The notes: a model not told the origin generated them from the letters alone. Positions 1 to 5,484 are shown, counted from the stretch's first letter. The stretch is 5,487 nt of DNA from a bacterium (GCA_016200955.1 JACQDU010000600.1:1-5487); one strand, 5' to 3'. Numbers and translations are program-made.

Positions 1-1479
1 CTCGGCGACCTTCCCGATCGAGCGCGACTTCTCTCCGAGGTCGAGGAGCCTGTGAGCTCCTTGCCGCGAGGCCGCGACGATCTCGTCCATGCCGCCGCCC
101 ACGTCCGTCACGGAAGCCTGGCCGTTCCTCGCCGAGAGGAGCGTCTCGTCCGCGAGCTGGACGACGTGCTTCGCCGTGTCGGCGATGTGGCCCGAGCTCG
201 CCGCGAGCTCCTCCATGGTCGCCATGGTCTCGGTCACGGCCGCGGCCTGCTCCGTCGCCGTCGAGGCCTGGTCGCGCGAGCTCTCCTGCAGGCCGCGCGC
301 GGCCTTGTCGATCTTCGAGCCGGCTCCCGCGAGCTCGTCGAGGAGGAGCTTGAGCTTCTCCGTCATCTCCCTGAAAGCCGAGCCGAGGCTCCCTTCCTTC
401 TGGCCCGGCGCGCTCGCGGGGACGGTCAGGTCTCCTCTCGCGATCTGCCGGACGCGGATCGAGAGATCGCGGAGCATGGAGACCATCTTCCTGAAAGCCA
501 CGCCGAGGTCGCCGCGCGACTCGTCGGCGTCCCGGTCGAAGGCCTCGTTCCAGAGGTCGTCGCGCGCGATCGCGTTCGCCTGCATCGCGAGCCGCTCCAG
601 GTGAGCGAGGAGAGCGTCGAAGCCGCACACGAGCTGCTTGAGCTCGTTCCGGTCGTCGGCGCGCGTCGCCCCGTTCCCTCCGCCGAAGGCGACGAGCGCT
701 CCTCTCGCGGGCGCGAGGTCTCCCGTCCGGGCGAGATCGGAGACCGTGCGCGAGATCGCGACGACGGGCCCCGCGACCTCCCGGCTCACGTTCCAGAGCA
801 CGATCACGAGGAGGACGACCGCGGCCAGGAAGGCCTCGAAGAGCGTCACGAGGCGCTGCGTCGCGACCTCGTCGTTCACCTTCTCGAGGCTCCGGAGCGT
901 GACGATGTAAGCCGCTCCCATCTCGCGTCCCTTGGGGACGCCTCTCCTCTCGTCCTCGGTGCTGTTCACGTCGATGAGGACCGCTTCCTGGTTCGCGACG
1001 ATCGACTCCAGGACGGGCTCGTCTCCGAGGAGCACCTCGCCGCCATCGGTCGCGCCGGCGGGGCCTTCCTGGAGGCGCTTCCTCACGTTCGGGCTCTCCT
1101 CGACGTTCCACTCCGGCGCCTTCTCGGACGAGGTGCGCGCCGAGCCCAGGTAGCGCGCCTTCCGCTTCCCGTCGCTCTGGACGAGGGCGATGCCCCGGGC
1201 GTCGAGGAGCTCGGCCGTGTCCCTGAGCCTGCGCTCGATGAGAGTCACGAGGTCGCTCGAGCCGTTGTCCTTCGCGAAGACGTCGCGGTCGAGCGCGAGG
1301 AGGGCGCTCCTCGCCGCCTTGAGCGACCTCTCCTGCTCGCGCTTGATCGCGGAGATCTTCTGCATGTGAGCCACGCCGACGCCGAAGACGAGCGCCAGGA
1401 GGACGGCGGCGACGAGCCCCGCGATCGTGAGGCGCGCGAGGAGTGTCGCCCGCGACCAGACTCCGTCACTCAAGCCCAT
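1..1479 (-). CDS. Methyl-accepting chemotaxis protein with several HAMP-like units, 3' end beyond window
   Basis: This is a transmembrane chemoreceptor that would signal to a CheA/CheW array. The 493 visible codons run open from ATG at 1479 to the left edge. In order: a short cytoplasmic N-terminus, TM1 at about residues 17-37, a periplasmic sensor region of about 175 residues that I cannot assign to a named sensor family, and TM2 at about 212-230. A HAMP domain follows (about 231-300). Two further HAMP-like stretches follow, ARDDLW...DLGVAFRKM (306-332) and ARGDLTVP...LGSAFREM (347-372). The start of the MCP signalling helix is at about 390-493, with QAAAVTETMATMEELAASS typical of the family. 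Candidate methylation pairs are E410/Q411 and E423/E424. The signalling hairpin tip and C-terminus lie outside the window, so a C-terminal CheR-binding tail cannot be judged. The start is supported by a purine-rich site (AGGAGAAGAAGGGAAG) just upstream. The gene follows the FHA gene by 21 bases, so co-transcription is likely. The MCP assignment is secure; the ligand is unknown. Confidence 0.93.
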   Translation of the reverse strand, partial: MGLSDGVWSRATLLARLTIAGLVAAVLLALVFGVGVAHMQKISAIKREQERSLKAARSALLALDRDVFAKDNGSSDLVTLIERRLRDTAELLDARGIALVQSDGKRKARYLGSARTSSEKAPEWNVEESPNVRKRLQEGPAGATDGGEVLLGDEPVLESIVANQEAVLIDVNSTEDERRGVPKGREMGAAYIVTLRSLEKVNDEVATQRLVTLFEAFLAAVVLLVIVLWNVSREVAGPVVAISRTVSDLARTGDLAPARGALVAFGGGNGATRADDRNELKQLVCGFDALLAHLERLAMQANAIARDDLWNEAFDRDADESRGDLGVAFRKMVSMLRDLSIRVRQIARGDLTVPASAPGQKEGSLGSAFREMTEKLKLLLDELAGAGSKIDKAARGLQESSRDQASTATEQAAAVTETMATMEELAASSGHIADTAKHVVQLADETLLSARNGQASVTDVGGGMDEIVAASRQGAHRLLDLGEKSRSIGKVAE

Positions 1480-1500
1480 GGCCGCTTCCCTTCTTCTCCT

Positions 1501-2028
1501 TCACAGGTGCTTCTTCGGCGTGAGCAGCTCGTAGAGGGCTGTCGGCGCGAAGAACCGCACCCGCGCGTCGGGGCCGAGCTGGATCGACGTTCCGTCGCGC
1601 AGGCCCGCCTTCCCTTGAGCCTCGCCGAGCCGCTCCCCGTCGATCCACGTCCCGTTCGAGGAGCCCGCGTCGTGCAAGAACCACGCGGGCCCGTCCCACG
1701 TCAGGTAAGCGTGGAACTTGGAGACGCTCGCGACCTCGAGCGCGATGTCGTTGTTGCTCGCCCGCCCGATCGTGATCATGTTCGCGAAGTCGTTCGCTCC
1801 GTCCCTCTTCTTGACGACCACGGCGCGCGTCCGCGGCGAGGGCGCCCCGAGCTCGATCGGCCGCCTCTTCGCGGAGGCGCGCCCGTCCACCGTGCCGAAC
1901 GTCTCGTTGTCGTCGGCGCCCGGGATCTGGTCGAGGACCAGGAACGGGCTCGTCTGCTTCGCCAGGAACTGTTCCCGGCCAAGGTTCTGGGCCTCCCTCC
2001 TCAGGTCTTCGATCGAGATCGTTCGCAC
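1501..2028 (-). CDS. FHA-domain protein (phosphothreonine-binding)
   Basis: A 175-residue soluble protein with no signal peptide or membrane segment. The FHA fold occupies about residues 70-165. Canonical residues are visible: G88-R89 in ITIGRASNND, S103 and H106 in SVSKFHAYL, and SSNGT at 123-127 followed by WIDGERL. FHA domains bind phosphothreonine peptides made by Ser/Thr kinases. The N-terminal 70 residues hold a short charged helix (SIEDLRREAQNL) and a linker of unknown role. I chose the GTG at 2028 because AGGGGAG precedes it by four bases. An in-frame ATG at 2073 would add 15 residues (190 aa) but lacks an obvious ribosome site, and the FHA domain does not need the extension. The stop is 21 bases before the chemoreceptor ATG, which suggests an operon and possibly a shared signalling route. 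FHA identity is certain; the partner kinase and phosphopeptide are not visible here. Confidence 0.9.
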   Translation of the reverse strand: MRTISIEDLRREAQNLGREQFLAKQTSPFLVLDQIPGADDNETFGTVDGRASAKRRPIELGAPSPRTRAVVVKKRDGANDFANMITIGRASNNDIALEVASVSKFHAYLTWDGPAWFLHDAGSSNGTWIDGERLGEAQGKAGLRDGTSIQLGPDARVRFFAPTALYELLTPKKHL

Positions 2029-2032
2029 GATG

Positions 2033-2039
2033 CTCCCCT
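2033..2039 (-). promoter_or_regulatory. Shine-Dalgarno site deciding the GTG start of the FHA gene
   Basis: AGGGGAG on the minus strand lies four bases before GTG at 2028. The spacing is slightly short but the match is good. It is the main reason for preferring this start over ATG at 2073. Confidence 0.55.
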
Positions 2040-2121
2040 GAGTTAGCCGAAACGGGCGCCGCTCGCAACGCATCCGGGCCCGTCCCGGCGCATTACGAGG
2101 AGGCCCGCGGGGGGAATGCGG

Positions 2122-2147
2122 GGTGGGGGGCGCTCGCCGCCCCCCGC
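2122..2147 (-). terminator. Strong GC hairpin just after the membrane-protein gene, no U-tract
   Basis: GGGGGGCG (2125-2132) pairs with CGCCCCCC (2138-2145) around a five-base loop, and a wobble plus one more pair extend the stem. It starts within a few bases of the TGA at 2150-2152, where a transcript end is expected. Neither side has a run of T, so it is not a classic intrinsic terminator. It could act as a 3'-end stabiliser or a U-less terminator. It separates the membrane-protein gene from the FHA gene. Confidence 0.45.
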
Positions 2148-2149
2148 AA

Positions 2150-2854
2150 TCAGGACGAAGGATCGGGCGGCGGCGGGGGCTTCGGGGCCTCCACGGTCAC
2201 GTCGATCGACGAGAGGAGGCGCTCCATGCGGCGCTCGATGCTGTTGACGTGGAGGACGTGGGTCAGGACGTGCCTCTCGCCCTGGGCCGGCTCGAGGACG
2301 ATCGTCCCCGAGCGCAGGATCGCGTACTCGAAGATGTCGGGGAGCTCCTTGCGGAAGCGGAGCGTCGGCGCCGGGAAGCGCTCGACGTTCCCGACGATCC
2401 CCGTCCAGTGGAGGAGCTCTCCCGCGTTCACCTCCCAGTAGTCGATCCGCGCTCGCAGGACGGCCAGGAGGAGGATGAACCCGAGGACTCCCGAGAAGGC
2501 CAGGTAGAAGTGCCAGTGAGCCTTGAGCTGGACTCTCCCGAAGAACCTCTCGACGTCGCCGACCACGTCCACCTTCTGCTCGACGAGCAGCACGAGGAGG
2601 ATCGTGATCACCGCGATCGCCAGGACTCCCAGGAACCCCGTCCGCGAGAAGTCCCAGGCGAAGGCGAGGAGGTTGATCGCGAAGACGACGAAGAAGATCC
2701 TCCCGGGAAGCGCCGAGGCCGCCGCGTCGAGCCCGCCTCCCGCCGTCGCGTGCGACCAGACCGCGCAGAAGATCGAGACGAGGAACAGCGGGTAGAGGAA
2801 CACGGCCTTCGGGTAGGAGCGGATCTTCACCGACTCGACGACCGGCGTCCCCAC
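2150..2854 (-). CDS. Multi-pass membrane protein of unknown function with soluble C-terminal domain
   Basis: A 234-residue integral membrane protein that I do not recognise as a named family. Hydrophobic segments are at about residues 17-36, 51-68, 73-92 and 115-134, giving about four helices. A soluble region of about 90 residues follows (135-222). It includes RIDYWEVNAGELLHW, FRKELPDIFEY and IVLEPAQGERHVL, and has an alternating beta-like pattern ending in an amphipathic helix (SIERRMERLLSSI). That layout recalls bacterial PH-like domains attached to membrane helices, but this is a resemblance and not an identification. The C-terminus is a proline run (PKPPPPPDPSS). The start is GTG at 2854, with GGAGG five bases upstream. 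A sigma70-like promoter at 2888-2916 would give a leader of about 27 bases. The gene is divergent from the radical SAM gene and is followed by a GC hairpin, so it is probably monocistronic. Confidence 0.8.
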   Translation of the reverse strand: MGTPVVESVKIRSYPKAVFLYPLFLVSIFCAVWSHATAGGGLDAAASALPGRIFFVVFAINLLAFAWDFSRTGFLGVLAIAVITILLVLLVEQKVDVVGDVERFFGRVQLKAHWHFYLAFSGVLGFILLLAVLRARIDYWEVNAGELLHWTGIVGNVERFPAPTLRFRKELPDIFEYAILRSGTIVLEPAQGERHVLTHVLHVNSIERRMERLLSSIDVTVEAPKPPPPPDPSS

Positions 2855-2887
2855 GCTCGCCTCCGTTCGCCCGTCCGAGAGGGGCCC

Positions 2888-2916
2888 AGCGTACGGCAGC
2901 GGTTCGTCAAAATCAA
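2888..2916 (-). promoter_or_regulatory. Sigma70-like promoter for the membrane-protein gene
   Basis: On the minus strand, TTGATT (2916-2911) is followed after exactly 17 bases by TACGCT (2893-2888). This matches the -35 box at four of six positions and keeps T, A and final T of the -10 box. Transcription would begin near 2881, about 27 bases before GTG at 2854, leaving GGAGG intact in the leader. The call rests on consensus and position only. Confidence 0.45.
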
Positions 2917-2954
2917 CGTGAGGAGGCGAATCCCGTGCGGCCGTGGGTTCCGCG

Positions 2955-2963
2955 TGCTAGGAT
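2955..2963 (+). promoter_or_regulatory. Possible extended -10 element for the radical SAM gene
   Basis: TGCTAGGAT matches an extended -10 (TG, one base, then TANNAT-like). No convincing -35 lies 16-18 bases upstream. A start near 2970 would give a leader of about 30 bases carrying AAAGAGGA (2985-2992), eight bases before ATG at 3001. It is a weak candidate. Confidence 0.28.
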
Positions 2964-3000
2964 CCGTTGACCTAACCTTTACCGAAAGAGGACCCGAACG

Positions 3001-4101
3001 ATGCCGCCTGCGAATGGACCGCTCCCGCTCCTGTTCGACGCCGGTCCCGGCGAGGGGAAGCGCGGCATCGCCGCGCTCGCCTTCGGGAGCGAGCTCCTCG
3101 ACGAGCGGAACGACGTCGAGTACTTCGACCTCCCCTGCCGCTCGGTGCTCAACAAGTGCTCCGCCCGGAGCATGCCGTTCGAATTCACGATCAACCCCTA
3201 CCGGGGATGCGAATTCGGCTGCACTTACTGCTACGCACGCTCGACGCACGAGTACCTCGACCTCGGGACCGGCACCGACTTCGAGTCGAAGATCTTCGTC
3301 AAGAGAGAGGCGCCCGCGATCGTCGCCCGCGAGCTCGCGCGAGCCGCTCGCCGCGGCCGCGGCCGGAAGCGCGGCCCGATCGCGATCGGAACGGCGACGG
3401 ACCCCTACCAGCCCGCCGAGCGGCGCCTCGGCCTCACGCGAGCGATCCTCGAGGAGATCGCGCGCCACCCGGGCCTCTCGCTCTCGGTGACGACGAAGTC
3501 CGATCTCATCGTGCGCGACGCGGACGTCCTGGAAGAGATCGCGAGGCGGAGCTCGCTCCACGTGAACATCACGATCACGACGCTCGACGCGGACCTTGCG
3601 CGGACGCTCGAGCCGCGCGCTCCTCACCCCGAGAAGCGCGTCCGGGCGGTCGCGGCGCTCTCGAGCCGCGGGATCCGCGCGGGAGTGTTCTGCATGCCGA
3701 TCCTCCCGTTCCTGACGGACGATCCGCTCGCGCTCCGGCGCCTCCTCTTCGCGGCGGCCGAGGCGCGGGCGCACTTCTTCTGCGCGCAGGTCCTCTTCCT
3801 GCGACCGGGCTCGCGGTCCGCGTTCCTCTCGTGGCTCGAGGCTTATCGTCCCGAGCTCATGCGCGTGTACGAGAACCTCTACGGAAGCTCCGCATACGCG
3901 CCGTTCCAGGTGGCGGAGAAGATCAAGCGCGTCGTCGAGGCCCTGAGGAGGCAGTACGGCCTCCCGCGCTCGCCGCCCGCGTGCGCGCCCCCGGGGGACG
4001 GGAGGGACGGCGTCCCCCCGCGGCTCCGGGACGCGGACGAGCCGGCGCTCGCTTCTCCCGAGGCCCAGCTCCCGCTCTTCGCGCGGCCCAGGACGGCCTG
4101 A
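3001..4101 (+). CDS. Radical SAM protein, spore photoproduct lyase-like (COG1533 / PA0069-Rv2578c type)
   Basis: A 366-residue radical SAM enzyme. The motif INPYRGCEFGCTYCYARSTH holds C70, C74 and C77 (CX3CX2C), which would bind a [4Fe-4S] cluster that cleaves S-adenosylmethionine. The flanking NPYRGC, the following DFESKIFVK, and IGTATDPYQPAE (129-140) are hallmarks of the SplB-like COG1533 group, annotated as DNA-repair photolyase-like. The reaction of this subfamily is not established, and it is distinct from true spore photoproduct lyase of spore formers. Later conserved stretches are LSVTTKSDLI (160-170), VNITITTLD (188-196) and CMPILPFLTDD (231-241). The tail (about 322-366) is proline- and alanine-rich and ends EAQLPLFARPRTA, where QLPLF (356-360) resembles a beta-clamp binding peptide. 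The ATG has AAAGAGGA eight bases upstream. The gene is divergent from the membrane-protein gene and convergent with the mobA pair, so it is probably transcribed alone. Family assignment is firm; substrate is unknown. Confidence 0.92.
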   Translation: MPPANGPLPLLFDAGPGEGKRGIAALAFGSELLDERNDVEYFDLPCRSVLNKCSARSMPFEFTINPYRGCEFGCTYCYARSTHEYLDLGTGTDFESKIFVKREAPAIVARELARAARRGRGRKRGPIAIGTATDPYQPAERRLGLTRAILEEIARHPGLSLSVTTKSDLIVRDADVLEEIARRSSLHVNITITTLDADLARTLEPRAPHPEKRVRAVAALSSRGIRAGVFCMPILPFLTDDPLALRRLLFAAAEARAHFFCAQVLFLRPGSRSAFLSWLEAYRPELMRVYENLYGSSAYAPFQVAEKIKRVVEALRRQYGLPRSPPACAPPGDGRDGVPPRLRDADEPALASPEAQLPLFARPRTA

Positions 4102-4106
4102 TCCGA

Positions 4107-4135
4107 CGCTCGCCCGGGAATCGCGCCGGGAAGCG
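4107..4135. terminator. Short hairpin between convergent genes, possible bidirectional terminator
   Basis: Only 37 bases separate the stops of the two convergent genes. Within them CCCGG (4113-4117) pairs with CCGGG (4126-4130) around an eight-base loop. CGCT (4107-4110) can pair with AGCG (4132-4135) below a small internal loop. There is no T-run on either strand. Location favours a shared terminator; the structure is modest. Confidence 0.35.
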
Positions 4136-4138
4136 CGG

Positions 4139-4306
4139 TCAGGAGGCCTTGCGGTCCACGATCAACTTCCCTGCGAGGAAAGCGCACACGCCGACCCCGA
4201 GGAGCGCGAGCTCCGTCCTCGTGTCTCCTCCTTGCACGCCGAAGATGAGCCCGGCGGGCAACAGGAGGAGCCCGAGGGCCTGGAGCGCCGCTCCCACGTG
4301 CCTCAT
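4139..4306 (-). CDS. Small two-helix membrane protein, translationally coupled to mobA
   Basis: A 55-residue open frame of unknown function. The sequence has two hydrophobic stretches, ALQALGLLLLPAGLIFGV (about 7-24) and LALLGVGVCAFLAGKLIV (about 33-50), joined by a short polar turn QGGDTRTE and ending in a basic tail DRKAS. This pattern fits a helical hairpin in the inner membrane. The ATG overlaps the mobA stop as ATGA (4303-4306), and GAGG (4315-4318) lies eight bases upstream inside mobA. This is the usual layout for translational coupling. The frame stops cleanly with TGA at 4139-4141 just before the intergenic hairpin. No domain is recognisable and no specific role in cofactor synthesis should be assumed. 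The clean hydrophobic pattern and the coupling make it a likely real gene. Confidence 0.72.
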   Translation of the reverse strand: MRHVGAALQALGLLLLPAGLIFGVQGGDTRTELALLGVGVCAFLAGKLIVDRKAS

Positions 4307-4971
4307 GGGTCCGGCCTCAGCGCCGAGAGCACGTCGTCTGCTCGCGCCTCTCCGAGGACCCGCGCGAGGTCGCTCCTCGTGTTCAGGTTCTCGAGCGAGC
4401 GGAGGTCGGGGTCGAACCGGCGGAGCTCGCTCTCGGGGACCTCGAGCGCTCCGCCGAGGGCGAGCGCTTCGTGGAGCGCGAGCTTCCGCGAACGGGCCCT
4501 CTCCCGGAGGAGGGGAAGGAGCGCCTTTCCGTAGACCGCGTGAAGCGGGTGGAGCCCGCGCGCCGTCCTCGGCACGACCGCTCCCGCGGAAGGATTCTCG
4601 CGAGCGAGCGCCACGAGCCTTTTCAGGAGAGAGAGCGAGAGAAACGGCATGTCACAGGCCACGACGAGGCACCGCTCGTGAGGGTTTGCCTCGAGCACCG
4701 AGAGGATCCCTCCGAGCGGCCCGAGCCCCGGCTCGCGGTCCAAGACGATGCGCTTTCCCAGGAACTCGAAGCGCGCCGCGTCCCCGGTGCTGACGAGGAC
4801 GGGGTCCGCGAGTCTCTCGAGGAGCGCCACGGCCGCGGCAACGAGAGGCGAGCCGTTCTCTCCCACGGGCAAGAGCGCCTTCGGCCGCCGCTCGAGGCGC
4901 TCGCTCTTCCCGCCGGCGAGGACCGCTCCCGCGACCGGGGTCTCGGAGGGATGCACGGGAGACTCGGGCAC
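4303..4971 (-). CDS. mobA: MobA-like molybdenum cofactor guanylyltransferase
   Basis: A cytoplasmic nucleotidyltransferase of 222 residues from the chosen start, close to the usual MobA length. MobA joins GMP from GTP to molybdopterin to give the guanine dinucleotide form of the cofactor. The N-terminal nucleotide-binding signature is AGAVLAGGKSERLERRPKAL (14-33). GLGPLGGIL (82-90) follows, then the metal-binding aspartate in VACDMPFLS (104-112, D107). The C-terminal half has HPLHAVYGKALLPLL (141-155) and LENLNTRSDL (193-202), the place of the usual F-x-N-x-N-T-x-x-D/E-L ending. The signature deviates: the normal R-M-G-x-D/P-K spacing is one residue longer and lacks its glycine. I chose GTG at 4971 because GAGAGGAGG ends five bases before it. 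ATG at 4989 (228 aa) would put that site inside the gene, and ATG at 5214 would add 81 arginine-rich residues unlike the family. Its stop overlaps the start of a small membrane protein gene. MobA is the best fit; a related nucleotidyltransferase remains possible. Confidence 0.85.
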   Translation of the reverse strand: MPESPVHPSETPVAGAVLAGGKSERLERRPKALLPVGENGSPLVAAAVALLERLADPVLVSTGDAARFEFLGKRIVLDREPGLGPLGGILSVLEANPHERCLVVACDMPFLSLSLLKRLVALARENPSAGAVVPRTARGLHPLHAVYGKALLPLLRERARSRKLALHEALALGGALEVPESELRRFDPDLRSLENLNTRSDLARVLGEARADDVLSALRPDP

Positions 4972-4976
4972 GCTTG

Positions 4977-4985
4977 CCTCCTCTC
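4977..4985 (-). promoter_or_regulatory. Strong Shine-Dalgarno site deciding the GTG start of mobA
   Basis: GAGAGGAGG on the minus strand ends five bases before GTG at 4971. No comparable site precedes the in-frame ATG codons at 4989 or 5214, so this fixes the likely start. Confidence 0.65.
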
Positions 4986-5009
4986 GCATCCTACACGTTC
5001 CGGAAACTC

Positions 5010-5026
5010 GCGCTCCGCGCGAGCGC
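5010..5026. repeat. Inverted repeat 6 bp, five-base loop, close to mobA start
   Basis: GCGCTC (5010-5015) pairs with GAGCGC (5021-5026) around CGCGC. In a mobA transcript it would sit about 25 bases before the Shine-Dalgarno site. The stem is short enough to arise by chance in this base composition. Confidence 0.4.
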
Positions 5027-5103
5027 TCTCGCGGCGAGGCCGAGACAGAAGCTCTTGGCGTCGTTGGCATCTCCGGCGGCCGAGCTCGCCGTCGCGGCTC
5101 ATG

Positions 5104-5124
5104 GCGGGAGCGCCCGGCTCCCGC
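5104..5124. repeat. Perfect 8-bp inverted repeat in the mobA leader region
   Basis: GCGGGAGC (5104-5111) pairs with GCTCCCGC (5117-5124) around the five-base loop GCCCG. No T-run follows on either strand. It is one of several stems between 5010 and 5243. Confidence 0.5.
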
Positions 5125-5142
5125 TTGGCCGAACGGCTCCGC

Positions 5143-5157
5143 TCCCGGAAAGCGGGA
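5143..5157. repeat. 5-bp inverted repeat with GAAAG loop
   Basis: TCCCG (5143-5147) pairs with CGGGA (5153-5157) around GAAAG. It is weak alone; reported because it lies between two stronger stems. Confidence 0.3.
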
Positions 5158-5162
5158 ATGGT

Positions 5163-5243
5163 GCGCCGCCTCCCGGGATTTTCTCAATCCCAGGCTTGGC
5201 GCGGCGCTGCCCACAAGTTAGTGTGGCGTTGCTTCAAGCCTGG
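5163..5243 (-). promoter_or_regulatory. Candidate structured leader with two mutually exclusive stems upstream of mobA
   Basis: Two good stems overlap and cannot form together. Stem 1: 5190-5198 (CCAGGCTTG on the plus strand) is the exact reverse complement of 5235-5243 (CAAGCCTGG), nine pairs. A nested CCACA/TGTGG stem (5211-5215 with 5222-5226) lies in its loop. Stem 2: GGGATT (5175-5180) pairs with AATCCC (5186-5191) around five bases. On the minus strand it extends through one wobble and two further pairs (5172-5174 with 5192-5194). It can be closed by an outer seven-pair stem, 5163-5169 with 5201-5207. Stem 1 and Stem 2 share 5190-5194. In mobA transcription order this looks like a switch between alternative folds, roughly 190-270 bases before the start codon. 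It matches no riboswitch class I can recognise, including the Moco RNA, and no T-run follows. Confidence 0.35.
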
Positions 5244-5464
5244 TCCGTGGACATCGAATGGTGCGTCGCGGCGGGAAAAAGTGAACGCTGTCTCAGGTAT
5301 GGAAAACATGGGCGAGACGTGCCGCGCCGCCGAGATGTCCCGAGTGCTCGTCGAAGCTTCGCCGATCCGTCCCGCGTCTCACGGCAGGGCGACCCGCGGC
5401 AGGATGGCCGCGCCGCCGACTCTCCCGGGAACGCGCCGATCCGGCTCGCTTCTCACAGGTGCGT

Positions 5465-5484
5465 GGGGCGACGTTCGTCGCCCC
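5465..5484. terminator. GC hairpin at right edge, possible terminator
   Basis: GGGGCGAC (5465-5472) pairs perfectly with GTCGCCCC (5477-5484) around the four-base loop GTTC. It resembles the hairpin at 2122-2147 in sequence, with a GTGGGG-type left arm and CCCCCGC right flank. That suggests a recurring 3'-end element in this genome. The window ends three bases later, so a following T-run on the plus strand cannot be checked. Confidence 0.4.

Noticed and set aside
52..2046. Very long plus-strand open frame opposite the chemoreceptor and FHA genes
   Set aside because: Its translation is low-complexity and rich in R, E, V, L and D, the typical antisense shadow of GC-rich genes. The minus strand encodes clear MCP and FHA domains.
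2040..2068. TTGCGA, 17 bases, TAACTC as a promoter for the FHA gene
   Set aside because: The implied transcription start near 2033 would remove most of the Shine-Dalgarno site before GTG at 2028, and the -10 match is poor.
2123..3490. Long plus-strand open frame across the membrane-protein gene and into the radical SAM gene
   Set aside because: Compositionally biased, with no domain. It crosses the divergent promoter region and conflicts with two well-supported genes.
3156..4793. Long plus-strand open frame overlapping the radical SAM gene, the small gene and mobA
   Set aside because: An arginine/proline-rich shadow in another frame, without a recognisable family or ribosome site.
4988..4993. 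TAGGAT on the minus strand as a mobA -10 box
   Set aside because: There is no -35 at proper spacing, and transcription would start within the Shine-Dalgarno site.
4972..5214. N-terminal extension of mobA to ATG at 5214
   Set aside because: It adds 81 arginine-rich residues unlike MobA and would run through the structured inverted repeats. The strong Shine-Dalgarno site points to GTG at 4971.
5163..5243. Assignment of the leader to the known Moco riboswitch
   Set aside because: The paired architecture and sequence do not let me identify the conserved Moco RNA core. Only the gene context suggests it.
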